Below are positions 1 to 13,009 of a stretch of DNA of 64,000 bases, piece by piece. The number at the start of each line of letters is the position of its first letter. Position 1 is the stretch's first letter. The position numbers and the translations under genes were made by a program. This stretch comes from Gymnothorax reevesii. Its lineage: Eukaryota; Chordata; Actinopteri; Anguilliformes; Muraenidae. The stretch spans positions 60,965,876-61,029,875 of the forward strand of contig CM056576.1 in assembly GCA_029721435.1 (NCBI GenBank), in the 5' to 3' direction. Below the pieces are notes generated by a model. It saw nothing but the letters and a program-made list of their open reading frames with translations. It made no database searches and was not told the origin of the DNA.

Positions 1-832
1 TTTATGCACGCAGTTACACTGTTCTATCACTAGATGGCACTCAGGGATCAGTTATTGTATATCTTCGAGCAAGCCGAGCTCGAACATGGTTTAGAATATG
101 GACGAGTTATGTTCCATCCCTGTTTCCCAGGAGTTGCATGAACTAAGCACCTCAGCTGAGCCTGATGGACAAACCGCTCAATATACTTACCCATAGTATC
201 TATCCAGAGTTTAAAAAAAAAAGATCTCTAGTGACAAAAAAATAGTTGCCCTCTGTAACCACTACTTCAGCTTTAGTGAGCCAATGGTATCCAAATTAAG
301 TAGTTTCAAAAAAATCCGTTTTCTGAAGCAAAAATTTGCCATGGCATTGATACTATGTCATTCTTCAATCAATTATAGTCATCAGATTTTAAAAACACGT
401 AATATCCTACTGTGAATTTACACAGATTTGTCTGTCTATAATTCACATATAAGAATTATATAAGAATTCAGCTGTCTTTTGAAGCCTCATACAAGCTCTC
501 ATGGAAATGCAATCACTTCAACGGTTATTCACTGGCATCTGCGTAACAGCAAAGCTATAGTACATGCCCATGTGAAACTCTCCCGGTAAATACCTATTGA
601 ATGATACAATTTTTATCCAATTACAGACAGTATAAGCTTTCCTCAGTAATTGAAAGACATTGATTGGACCCTCAGAAATATATTTAAACACTTGCATGAT
701 AGAAGTTAGGTTGAAAAAAGACTTCCAGAAACACGCCTGTAGTGCTGAGCTTATATCTAAGGGATGGAATTGTGATTCTGAGATGGAAAATGGCAGTTAT
801 TCTGAATGGAACAGACTGGAGGGCTGACAGCA
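1..832. other. ptk2b intron 6, no recognised feature
   Basis: This stretch lies downstream of the last ptk2b exon seen in the window and is therefore intron. I see AT-rich sequence without convincing coding potential, splice-flanked exons or recognisable repeats. The next ptk2b exon, which should encode the F2-lobe motif following the SMK end of exon 6, was looked for on the minus strand here and not found, so it should lie outside the window. Confidence 0.5.
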
Positions 833-1330
833 TTTGGAGGAGAAATCCGATGACGGAGAGTCGAAGTGTGAGGAAAACTGTCTTTGTATGGTGTAGTTCA
901 ACCTTACTTCTATCCAGCTAGCTAACTAGCCAGCTATTTCTTAATTTTGGTTTACTGCCGTGATCACAGAGGTAGTTTGTCATATTTTGTAACAAGAGTA
1001 GTCGATACTGCAATGTGCTGGCATTTTGCATAATATGGTGATCTGTTTTAGAATTTATACCACATTCAATGAAATAGAATGCCTTGGACTTTCGCCAGTT
1101 TAAAATTCGAACAACTATCACAATTAACTATTATCGAACAACTGTGTTGTGAGTTATACTTACTCATAACAGGATGTGAAAAGTGTTGTTACAAGCTTGC
1201 GTTTCCTTTGGATGATCGGAATTGGAAACAGTAAGCTTTCCATCTGAGTGAATGTTCTGACCGTATAATAAGCAGTTCCTTTAATGAGTGCGTGTGCTTG
1301 CTCATGTGGCTTTGTCGAAAAATGGGTGAA
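833..1330 (+). repeat. Repeat A, copy 1
   Basis: This copy is clearly similar, over about 480 bp and in the same orientation, to 51354-51830. Shared blocks include the run of TAGCTAGCTAACTAGCC at about 919, the string GTGTGAAAAGTGTTGTTACA at about 1174, and GAGTGAATGTTCTGA at about 1247. No transposase or terminal repeats are visible. Both copies start with a GGAGGAG segment that reads as a short open stretch ending at a GTGAG splice-donor-like site, so a pseudo-exon is possible. The most economical reading is a dispersed, non-autonomous repeat of unknown class. The right end has a small local duplication of AAAATGGGTG. Confidence 0.7.
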
Positions 1331-1760
1331 AAATGGGTGAATAATATCATGTTCGGTATGTTTTTGGTTTGGAGAGGTTACTGGTGACAATTAATTTCCA
1401 GCTGCGCCTATATCGATAAACTCATGCTAAATTCAACCAGAAAACCATCAATTCATATTGAATTTCATGAGTAAAAATTGATTTGTCTTAAAAATATGAT
1501 TATTTTATGATTTGACAGTGTGCCATATGGAGGGCTGTGAGTATTTGGGAAGCCACCTGGAGAGCTGTTTTATTTGGCTTCCTCTTTCGATGCTCAGCTG
1601 AAGAAAACTTGTGGTCAAGGGGTTTATGATCACAGAAATGTATTGTTTTAACCTCCAGCCATTTTTCAATCATTAGTAATAGTTTTTATAGTTCCAATGC
1701 AGACGTTTCATGAAGCTTTTTCATGTTTGCAGCCCATTATCTCTCCCAAAATCATGAAAA

Positions 1761-3124
1761 TACCTTATTGACCCGAATATAAGACGACCCTGAATACAAG
1801 ACGACTCCTCTTTTCAAGACCCTTATTTGGAAAAAAACTTTTTATTTGAACAAAATTTCAAAAAACATTTCATTGTTTTTCTCGCACATTTCAACATCTT
1901 TGGTGTTTATGATGGGGGAGAAAATCATAAAATCATCCAAGCCCTGCAAATAGGAAAAGCGCAAAATGCACTTCACGGTTATATGCCATGAAAACAGTGC
2001 AATAAAACGGGCTTCGGCCTACTGGCCTAACTTGTGCAATAAACGGCGCTCATTCGCTTGACAAACACTGTCAGAAAAGTCTGCAAAATGTAAGAGCATT
2101 AACATCCAAAAACACTATGAACAGTTTTTTTCCAAATTCATTCTGAATGACGTTGATTTAAATACAGCAAATACGCGTCCAGATGAATGATTGTTGTCCC
2201 ACAACAACAAGAACAAGGAACACCTGTTAACTGTGGAGTGCTCTCGGAGGGAACCTTCTGTTAATTATGAAAATGAGTGAAAACAGGTCAGGACTAATAA
2301 TTGTTTTAAACGGAGGTTTTGTACAGGGGCGAAGCTAGAACCGGGAATCGGGGTGGCACAGACACGTCCCTTTATGACAATAAGGATAGTCTTGGCTAGT
2401 TCTCAATAATTTTTCTTTATTGACGCGTTTTCCAATGATCGCAATAGGCAACTGAAGACACGGTTTCTCATGCGATCTAACAGCGATGAAGTCATGGGGT
2501 AAATTCCGTAAAACAGAACTGGGGTGGACGTAACATCTGTTTTAAAGAATTATTCGTCTTGACCTGTTCGCAGTCATTTTCATGATTAACAAAATGTTCA
2601 CTCCGAGAGCGCTCCGCACTTAACAGGTGCTGCTTGTTCTCCCCGATTAGGTAAGACGACAATCATTCATCTGGAAACGTTCGCTTAATTTTTCGGTTGC
2701 CAATTACGATAATTACGTTGCACTCTGTCATACATCTTTTTCCTGCCCTCACGTTGTTCGTTCTCTCAGCTTCGTTTACAATCGTAAGTTTAAATTTCAC
2801 ATCATAACTTCTCCTCTGATTTTTATTCACCTTACCGATTTTGGAAGCACTTTTTTCAAGTGGATCTTTGTGCCTTGGCTGCATCTTTCTGTCATTAAGT
2901 AGCTCATGCAAATATAAGCTAACACACCCACTCCAGCCGACTTGTTTACAGGATCACGCTAGGGTCACACTGCTCTAAACACTGACAGAGAGAAAAGCGC
3001 TCATATGGCACCACATATTGTTTTACATGGGTAACTCCTTAGACCCCGAATATAAGACGAGGTGTCATTTTCAGGCATTTTTCAAGGAAAAAAATATCGT
3101 CTTATATTCGGATCAATACGGTAA
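1761..3124 (-). mobile_element. pogo/Tigger-like DNA transposon, non-autonomous relic
   Basis: Terminal inverted repeats of about 27 bp bound the element: TACCTTATTGACCCGAATAT at 1761 and its near-complement ending at 3124, with TA at both outer edges as expected for Tc1/mariner/pogo insertion. On the minus strand, 2911-2663 encodes a CENP-B/Tigger-type N-terminal helix-turn-helix start, with RRSYDVKFKLTIVNEAERTNN as the diagnostic part. The DDE catalytic domain is absent. Two segments of about 140 bp inside the element (2179-2317 and 2534-2674) are inverted copies of each other, with a 216-bp spacer containing unrelated sequence. The element sits in ptk2b intron 6. Confidence 0.8.
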
Positions 3125-3640
3125 ATTGAAATGCGTTGGAATACTACATGCTGCGTCTTGTCTCAGTTGAACCATATTACCGCTCCCTATGAAGCTTAAA
3201 TCTTATATTAGAAAGCATTAAATTGGGTAATGCATAAATTGTCATATTTAGCTTCTGCGCAAAGGGGTTAACTAGTTTAAGTTTCATGTTAGCTGCAATA
3301 ATCTGCTGAAACCGAGGGGGGGAAAATATCTTCCCTGCCCTCTCCTGAGTCTGCTCATATCTAACTGAAGTGAGAAAGCCTCTGAATATTTTTTCTCTGA
3401 TTCATTACAACAATTAGTTTAATATCTTATAATTATATATTCAAAATAAATATTGGACAGTGTTAAGCAAAGAAGAACAAAAGAAATATTCCCAAGCCAC
3501 TAAGCATATAATAGAGAATGCAAAGACAATGGTATTGTGAAGTGTGAAACTATATTAAAGAAGTACCATAATTTCTGGATTTGAGAATGGGTAATCTGAC
3601 TGGAGACGTGCACTTCAATTACACAACTGAAGTACTGTAC

Positions 3641-3695
3641 CTTCATGCTGTCAATAAGTTTTCTGGGGAAAAAAAGGTCAAGTCCCACGTCCTTT
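3641..3695 (-). CDS. ptk2b: ptk2b coding exon 6 (FERM F2 lobe)
   Basis: This 55-bp exon reads (E)KDVGLDLFFPRKLIDSMK on the minus strand, completing a codon split 2+1 with exon 5. It is preceded by TTCCAG and followed by GTACAG. The motif VGLDLFFP is characteristic of PYK2; FAK has VGLKRFFP at this place. The segment belongs to the F2 lobe of the FERM domain, which binds regulatory partners and holds the kinase inactive. The exon ends in phase 0 after residue 221 of the visible protein. Exon 7 is not in the window. PYK2 is a cytoplasmic calcium- and stress-responsive tyrosine kinase; those roles are known for the family and not shown here. Confidence 0.93.
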
Positions 3696-3820
3696 CTGGA
3701 ACAGAGAAGGAAAGGTGTCTTGTTACAAGTAATATGTCACAAGTGTGATACTTTTGCTGGAATTAATGACCATAAAACAGTTACGCAGCTTGGGTGGATA
3801 CACTTGCAGTTGATACTTAC

Positions 3821-3883
3821 TCCAACAATTCAAAATTTGACTTTTTCTCCAGACCATTAGCATTCATGTCTTTGTAAAACCTC
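3821..3883 (-). CDS. ptk2b: ptk2b coding exon 5 (FERM)
   Basis: This 63-bp exon reads (R)RFYKDMNANGLEKKSNFELL(E), bounded by TTTCAG on its 5' side and GTAAGT on its 3' side. Both split codons close correctly: AG|G from exon 4 and GA|A into exon 6. The pattern RFxKDMxxNxLxKKSNFELLEK is shared with vertebrate PYK2, and FAK has a more distant version. Intron 5, between this exon and exon 6, is only 125 bp, while intron 4 upstream is 12.3 kb. The exon is too short to stand out as an open reading frame and was found by following the phase and motif. Confidence 0.93.
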
Positions 3884-4675
3884 CTGAAACAACGAAAGAA
3901 AAAGCAAAAACAAAATTCAATAAAATTACTTCAGATTATCCTAAACAATCAAATAACTATTTGACTGAATCGTATAAAAATAGGACCAATGGACCTGTAG
4001 CTCACTATTCAGCATCCGAAACCAGTCTGGGCAAACCAATGTGAATCTCACCATGTCACAGCACACTGAGCAGTCACGAGAGGGCATTTTTGTGTCACTT
4101 TTTTTCCATAATATAACTAGACATATTTTCAAAATTGAGCCAATTTAACTTGAAATAAGTTTAAAATGCATAGATGAAAAATTTTTAAAACTGCAAACAA
4201 GCTTCAGAGACATGGTCCCAAGGAAGCTCCACTGAAAATATATAGTGAATCTGGCCAGCGATTTTGGAGAAGACTGTGATAGATTAAGCCAACGAAACAA
4301 AAACATGATCACGATGAAGATCCCAATACCTCAGCCTGTCTATCAGCCAGTGAGCTAAAAACCAGGTCAAGTGACACCTTGTTTGAGCCAGATCCTATGG
4401 GTCAGTCAAATGTGAGAAAATGTGAAAATTGTAGGCCACAACAGTCATGTAGTGCATCGGTCAATTTTTCTGACATTATGAGAACAAAGGTGCATTTTCA
4501 GAAGTCTGAATTCATTAAGTGTCATCTCAGGTGGTAGACTGACAACATCAGGAACTTCTGGTCAAATTGTACCGTAAAGTACTCAGTTAAGTGCTGAGAA
4601 AAAGTATCTGCTTCCCTCCCAATTTCTTATCGTTTTGCATATTTGTCACATTTGAATTTTTCACATCATCAAACT
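3884..4675. other. ptk2b intron 4, 3' part, little recognisable
   Basis: This is intronic AT-rich sequence. From about 4594, the words AAAGTATCTGCTTCCCTCCC and GCATATTTGTCACA resemble the edge of a DNA-transposon-derived repeat I have seen in fish sequence, but no second end or coding part is visible. I see nothing else. Confidence 0.4.
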
Positions 4676-4976
4676 AGTTGAAGACCACAATGGAAAAATG
4701 ATCATACTCACATTTTCACGTTGTGGAGAAATGAAGAATTAAAAAATTCAAAACAATCTTAGTAACAAAGCACTGAAAAAATATGCAAAAAATACAAAAT
4801 ATATTAGATATTATAATAATATATAATATTATTATTTATTATGTATAATTATAAATATTATATTATAATATATTATATTATACTATTATTATAATATATT
4901 ATAATATTATAATAATATATAAAATATACAAAAATGCTACATTTGGTCTGATCGTTTTTCCTTAGTGGTCTTCAAT
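4676..4976. mobile_element. MITE-like inverted-repeat element with AT microsatellite
   Basis: The ends are inverted copies of about 27 bp: TTGAAGACCACAATGGAAAA at 4677 and its near-complement ending TTTTTCCTTAGTGGTCTTCAA at about 4975. Between them lies a TAATA/TATAA-rich low-complexity tract at 4795-4930. There is no coding sequence. The size and structure fit a non-autonomous DNA element in which an AT microsatellite expanded; the family is not identified. Confidence 0.55.
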
Positions 4977-5183
4977 TGTAATATAAAACCAAGTCAAGTA
5001 AGTGAACAAAAAATTCAGCATTTTTCAAAACCTACTGTATATCACCCATGTGAAAAAAGAATTTCCGACCTAAACTTTATATCTGCTATTGCCGGCAAGA
5101 ATAGAAATCAAACATTTGCAAAAATTGCCATTGAGTCTTTTTTGTGTGCTTTGGATCATTGTCCTGCTGCATAACAAAATGGC

Positions 5184-5634
5184 ACTTGAAGCTGCTGTCA
5201 GTGATTTTTTTGTTTTTAAAAAAGTGTTAAATAGGTCCTCATTCCATCAGAGATCATTTATTCGGAGTATCTGGTTGATAACACAAGTCTCTCATTCACG
5301 GTCTTCTGCAATAAATCAGTAAAAAAATTCTGGAGTTGCCGACTGCCTCTATCCAATCAGGTGAGAGAACGCCATAAAGACGCATTTCTCTCTGCTTGTG
5401 AACGCACAGAGCTGAATCTGCGATAGTGCGCCGTCCGCCGGAAAAATCATTTGAAAAAAATTGCTGTTGTTGGCAATAGCAGGACAGATGAAGCTTCCGA
5501 TCCAAGCGCTACGGGAAATGGCGTGCACAATTAAACAGCCAAAGCGCCAAAGAACTGTCGAGGAACAAAGAGAATTAAGGAAGAAAAATTGGAGCAAGGG
5601 TCCTGTAGCTTACCGGCGAGCAGTCTTACAGTGA
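5184..5634 (+). repeat. Repeat B, copy 1, with short basic reading frame
   Basis: This copy is similar to 17500-18990, which is interrupted by two insertions. From 5488 to 5634 it reads a 48-codon frame containing KRQRTVEEQRELRKKN, and copy 2 keeps the same start and QRTVE core. From memory, this basic pattern resembles the N-terminal part of proteins found next to THAP or Harbinger-type DNA transposons in fish; I could not check that. The upstream part (GGAGTATCTGGTTGA, CTCTCTGCTTGTGAACGC) is shared non-coding sequence, possibly the 5' region of the same element. The frame ends early in this copy. Confidence 0.5.
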
Positions 5635-5639
5635 TGATA

Positions 5640-6265
5640 TAAGTTATGAAAATTTCATGTGAACTTTGACATTTGAATCAATGAAAATCAATGTCAAGGT
5701 CACTAAATAAAAGTTCACATACATTCATAAGACCTTCTGTGATACAATCCTAAGCTCTGAAGCAGTTTTGCTGATACAGGTCATTATAATATGTCAACAA
5801 TATGTACCGGTATTCAATATGTCAATTACGAACTTTAAAGGTCACAGAATGTCGAGCTGCAGTCAGCAAATGGACTTTATACATGACTTTCTAAATGTTT
5901 CAATATAAACCTTGGCTCAATCTGTGACCATTGAGGTGATACAAGTCATTGTAATTTTACTGTGGAGTTTGACCCTCAAAGGTCACTGACAGTCAAGATG
6001 AATGTCACCAAATGAAAGTTCATATGTGACTTCCTAGAAGTCAGTAACACAAACCTAGGCTCCATCTGTGACCATTTTAGTGATACAAGTGAATTTTCAC
6101 GAGGTCACATTTGACCTTTGAGGGTCAATACGAAGGTCACCAAATGAAAATTCATTTATGACTTCCTATATGGGCTCTAATACAAACCTAGACTCAATAC
6201 AAGTCATTGTAGTTGTATTATGTCAAGTGAAAGTTCATAGATGACTTCAGAGATTAAAGCAAAGA
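5640..6265. repeat. Satellite C, array 1 (~145-bp units)
   Basis: About four diverged tandem units are present. Landmarks recur every 130-150 bp: GACTTCCTA-type words near 5885, 6029 and 6160, and GATACAAGTCATTGTAATTTT-type words near 5935 and 6078. Each unit contains AGGTCA or TGACC words, for example TTTGACCCTCAAAGGTCACTG near 5968. The same satellite recurs at 10840-11345. No coding potential is seen. Confidence 0.75.
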
Positions 6266-6634
6266 CTAATCTTTTGACTGAATTTTTTTTCAAGCTGCAG
6301 CCAGGTCATATTTCCCATCTGTAATTTGTAAAACATGTTACATGTTACATTACTTGACCCATACCAAAGAAAAACAGTATGTAAAATTGAGATTTCAGCA
6401 CCACTACAGGCATAACCAATGCTACTGTTCTCTTAGGCAGCCATCAAGTTTAAATTCTCCAGACCAATAATGTTTGAAGGAAAGGAGATGCTTTTGAACA
6501 GCTTTTCTATTGTCAGTTTATTTCGTCTTTCCAGTGTGATTTTTGATTGATGAAATGACACTGATATATTATTATTACAATCCCATTTCCCAAAAAGTTG
6601 GGATGCAGTGTAAACTGCTAATAAAAACTGAATT

Positions 6635-6877
6635 TAATTGAATTCTTTAGTTTCCAAAGCCCCAACTCCAAGGAACACTTCATTTAAAGAGAGGGAAAAA
6701 TTTATTTATTTTTTGCCCATGTTGTGATCTATATACTTTTACTTTATTTCTTTACAAGAGAGTGTCATTGGGATACTTTTGGCTGAAATTACAAGAAAGT
6801 TCCCTTTTTGTTACAAGATATGCAGACCTCTAATTCATTGGAGTTGAGCCCTTTGGAAACTCAGTGATTCAATTGTA
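6635..6877. mobile_element. 243-bp MITE nested in Tc1 family I
   Basis: The insert is flanked by TA at 6635-6636 and 6876-6877 and interrupts the family I left terminal repeat. Its ends are inverted copies of about 40 bp; GTTTCCAAAGCCCCAACTCC near 6650 pairs with GGAGTTGAGCCCTTTGGAAAC near 6840. It has no coding capacity. TA target use suggests that a Tc1/mariner-type transposase mobilised it. Confidence 0.65.
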
Positions 6878-6957
6878 TGCAAATCATTTAATCCCTATAT
6901 TGAATTGAAAATAGTGCAAAGACAACAAATCAGATGAAATTTTGTTTTTTGTAAATA

Positions 6958-8646
<1,689 letters not shown>

Positions 8647-9140
8647 TACTCATTTTGAATTTGATGCCGGCAGATCAGTTATTCAATATTGGTTTCTGGC
8701 CTTGAGCCTTGTATAGAGGAATCTTCTCATAGTGTTATGTAGCAGAGTATAAAAATCACCAGATTCTTTGCAATTTTTCATAAAGAAATGTTATTCTTAC
8801 ATCAATGAACTAATTACCCATGCAGTTTTTCCACAAAGTGGAGAAACCCTCGCCATCATTACTTCTGAAAGCCTTCTAAGACCCAATCATTTTCCTGTTG
8901 CTCTGGAAGCTAATTATCTGAGAGATGTTCCACCAGGTGTATTTTTTAGCATCACAATTTTTCCAGTCCATTGTTGCCTCAGCCCCAACTTCTTTGAACA
9001 TGTAGCTGACATCAAATTAAAAATGAGCTGATATTTTTCAAAAACAATAAAATTTCAACATCTTCAACAATTCAACATTTAATATGTTGTCTTTGTATTT
9101 ATACTATTTTCAATCAAATAAAGGGTTTACAATGTTATAA

Positions 9141-10839
9141 ACTGGCACATTTTTTGTCAGTTATTTTAACTGACACCTTTTTTTTTTACAAATTAGTTTA
9201 TCTGTAATTTTACAATCAGTTTATGACAGAGGTTCCCTGTATATTAACGGTAAACCACAGTAAAATGCATGCAGGACTCTACTGACAATTAAAATAACAA
9301 GGAGACAATGCATTCATTTAACTGTTAAATTCAGTCAATTTATAAAAGAGTAAGTGCTTTGCAAATCTTGGCATTCCGTTTTTAGTTACATTTAAAGCAG
9401 CATCCCATCCTTTTTGGAAGTGAGGTTGTATTATAATAATAATAATTTGTAAAGCTTGTCTCAGTTTTTACCCTTTCAAATAAACAACCATCTATACAAC
9501 TTTTCAATATATATATACACTTTATGTAACTTATAACACCACAGTGAGAGATCATGTTTCGCTGTAAAAGAACATACAGCACGCGCACTTTTTGGTTACA
9601 CAAACAGACGGCAATGAATTGTTGAACCTCCATTGCGGTGGCTTTCACACCCGGGAGTGAAGAGCAGCCTTCTGACACGCTTCAGACTGATGGCGAGCTC
9701 GCACTTTTTTCCACTACTGCCATACTGTATTCTTTTGTGGCAAACAGAAACACACACTTGGCAGTTTCATTTTCCTGCAGCACGAAGCAAAAGGCTAAAA
9801 TTGTTGCGTTTGATGAACGCCAGTTTCGTTAAGCAGTACGTTCATTTAAAGTAGACTGCACAGTGGTCTATTGATTTCATAAGCATCATATTTCCATTTT
9901 TAGTGTTTTTCTGGCAAATGTTTTCCTCGCGTTTAATGGTTTGACACAGAAAGCAACTTTTTTAAAAGGAATAAATAGTGGTGAATCAGCTTTGCTAGAC
10001 CTTCCAGTTAAAATAAACAGAGCCTGGAGAATTAGCTAGCCAGGTCACCTTCACTGGATTAGAAGAATGAATGCAGAGGAAATGATTAAACTGCTAAATC
10101 TGCCAAATGTGGACAATTGTTCAATTGAATGCCAACCAAAAAACGCTAACAGAAATGAAATATATGCTAATCAAAAATGTGTGGTAGTCAGTTGTTTTTA
10201 AGATTAACATAGGCCTATGGCCGTTATACTGTACAGTAGAAGTCGTACCTGTACTTCAGAACAAACGAGCAATAGTAGCAGTCTAGACTTATCCACCGCC
10301 AAGATGAAGCAGTTGATAATTGTTGTTTAATTACTCACGTTTTATGATCACATGGCCGTTTTACATCCCCAGATGCCAGAATGTTGGTCTCTATTGATAA
10401 GGCATCCGTACTCTGTAAACCTTTAGGCCCTTTCTGGTGTACAGGAATGAATTACGTAGCGATAAGATGGATAACGTTTTAAATGTCACAACATTTTGAT
10501 AGACGTTTCACAGATGTCCAGGGACAAAATAAGTAGGCGGTAATAGATATGAATCATAACCACGAATATATTTTTTTCCTTTTAAAAAAAGCCGACTTTC
10601 CCATTTAGCTAAATGTGCTGTGTTCGCTGTGGTTACGATCAAAGTAGAAAACTCAAAGCGGACACGGTTATCGCGCGGGAAATTCGAACGTGACGTAATC
10701 AGTACCAATGGATGCCAACCTTTCGGACTAACATCCCCTGCTCCACTTCTTTTTTTTCCTTTTTTTCTCGGATTCACACTGATCTCACATCGAGTAAATG
10801 GCTAATATGGACTCCAAATTATGGAAATCCGTCTAATGA
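9141..10839. other. ptk2b intron 4, no recognised feature
   Basis: This is intronic sequence without a supported gene or repeat. A less AT-rich patch at 10610-10740 contains TGACGTAA and TCGCGCGGGAAATTC, which look like CRE-type and E2F-type sites, but isolated matches do not support a promoter call. A short AT-repeat lies near 9430. Confidence 0.4.
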
Positions 10840-11345
10840 CGAGACGGAGAACCTTAATCTCTGTGACTTCCTACACGTCTCCAATACAAACCTACACTCA
10901 ATCTGTAACGATTTTGCTGATAAGTCATTGAAATTTCACTGTATAGTTTGTCCGTTGAAGGTCACTGAAGGTCAAGTTCAAGGACACCCAATGAAACCTC
11001 ATACATGACTTCCTATATGGCCACCATACAAATGTAAGCTCTATCTGTCAAAGTTTTGGTGATGGAAGTCATTTACATTTTAGTATGTGAAGTCAGACCT
11101 TCAAAGGTCACTGAAGGTCAAGTTGAAGGCCACAAAATGAAAGTTCATATATGACCTTCCATAAGTGTTCAATGCAAATACAGTATGTTCCCAATTTTCA
11201 ATATTTTCAAGCCTATAAGCCTTTAAAAATTTTAAAATTTTGCTTGACCTCGTTTGACCATTGAAGGTCAAACGTGAGGTCAAGCAAATATAATAGCAAT
11301 ATGAATCAAGCAAATGAGGTCAAGCAAATATAATAGCACTATGAA
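10840..11345. repeat. Satellite C, array 2 (~145-bp units)
   Basis: About three units of the satellite at 5640-6265 are present. GACTTCCTA-type words recur near 10862, 11003 and 11151 (141 and 148 bp apart). Units contain GGTCACTGAAGGTCAAG and AATGAAAGTTCATATATGAC. The right end carries a separate short duplication of AGGTCAAGCAAATATAATAG near 11277 and 11318. Confidence 0.75.
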
Positions 11346-13009
11346 TAATAGGTTGATCATTGGACATACCAAAATTTTTTATTCCACCAAATGCCCACAT
11401 ATATGGGGTTTCAAGGACTAGACAAAAGAAATGTATATACTCCATAACATACATTCATTAAAGAGTAAAGATACATCTCCAATAATGTTGGAATCAGAAT
11501 TAATGGAATTGTCAGATACTTATATAAAATTTTTAACTGTTAAGATTTTTATTAACTGATTCTGAATTTAACTTTGGATGAGCTCAATGTTTTGTGCACA
11601 ATTTGTTTGAATCCTTCATTTAAATCTCAAATGTTTGGGGTTTCAAATGTTAAACATTTGATATTACCACAAATTCTGATGCCAACAACTAACAAGTCTC
11701 AGTACTGGTGTCTTGGTCTCCATTCAGAAATATTTTAATATTTCCAACATTCTCCCATCCTCAAACAATTGGAGAGAGACAGACTTCAGAAAATTAGGCT
11801 TTATCGAGGCATATTGACCAATACAAAGCAGAGCTAGTACAAAACTGACATTCCATTTTTCACTCCCAATTTTCATACCTTCATCACTGGAAATTCCTTC
11901 CAAATATGTTTTTTCCGTCTTCTCATTACAATAGTTCAATAACGTAATGTCTGCATCTCATTTGTTTTTCACTTCTCTCATTGGTTGGCATCCTTTGCAA
12001 AATAAGTACTTCCAGGCTACTTCATTATTGAAGAGAACTTTTAAATGGGTTACATGACATCCCAGAGACAGGAAAACCATAACACTACCGACTTGTCTTG
12101 AGAATTGCAACCAAAAAAATTACTCCCCTTTTACAGTCCAATATTGGTTATACATATTTTAAATTCATATAACACATATAGCAATGCTACTATAATCAAA
12201 ACTGCTAACATGAAGCCAGCATGCATAACTACATGAGTTCTAATGAATGATGGTGAATAATGTTGATGACTGTTCAGATATTGACTGAATCAACTGAAGA
12301 GATGTTCATCAAAGCTACATAAATCCCCTGAAAAGATATTGATTGAATCAACTGAACAGATATTAATCTAAGCTACAGAAATTAACAGCTTATTTGAGTG
12401 TAAACTGCTTGTTGTTATTGGTCAAAAGCTTGGCGCCTATTAGGTCATAAGATGTAGTCAATTTTTACAAACATATTGCAACTTCTTGCGCTGAGCTTTT
12501 AAAAATCGTGGAATGCATAGCCATCTCAGTCATACTAGAATTTAAGAGTGAAACATCCCTCTAACATTATAAGCCACTCATTAAGAAAAAATATTGCTTG
12601 CAGCTTGTAAAAATGCTGCAGTTGCAATTCTGGGTGGAGCAAAAACCATCATTCACAGCATTCACCCCAGTACAGAGTTTGAGAACTGTTGAGTTAGGCT
12701 ACAGAAAACTACCTTAATGGCCAACTATTGCGCTGGCTTGAACATATTTTAATAGCGATGAATTCACAACCAACCCAGCCGCGAAGGAATGGTTTGTTGT
12801 CAATACAAAGTTTTGATCATCATTGATGATGACCCAAATATTGTATAGCACTGTCTTGTGCCATTAAAGCTAACTTGGAAGTACCATCTTTCACATAATG
12901 TTAGCTCAGAAATCGCCAGTCATACCATGGTAGAAAACATGGCAACAAATGACATGATTGTATGCATAAAGTGATTGTTGTTTGTCTCTGTGGTTATGAA
13001 TGCTCGGTT
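11346..13009. other. ptk2b intron 4, only a small local duplication
   Basis: There is no gene or transposon I can support. A tandem duplication of about 58 bp is visible at 12276-12386, with the words AGATATTGACTGAATCAACTG and AGATATTGATTGAATCAACTG. The rest is AT-rich intron. Confidence 0.45.

Noticed and set aside
3645..3860. Plus-strand frame over ptk2b exons 5 and 6
   Set aside because: Shadow of the minus-strand exons; no domain on the plus strand.
10610..10740. Possible promoter with TGACGTAA and TCGCGCGGGAAATTC
   Set aside because: Isolated motifs inside a ptk2b intron with no downstream first exon visible.
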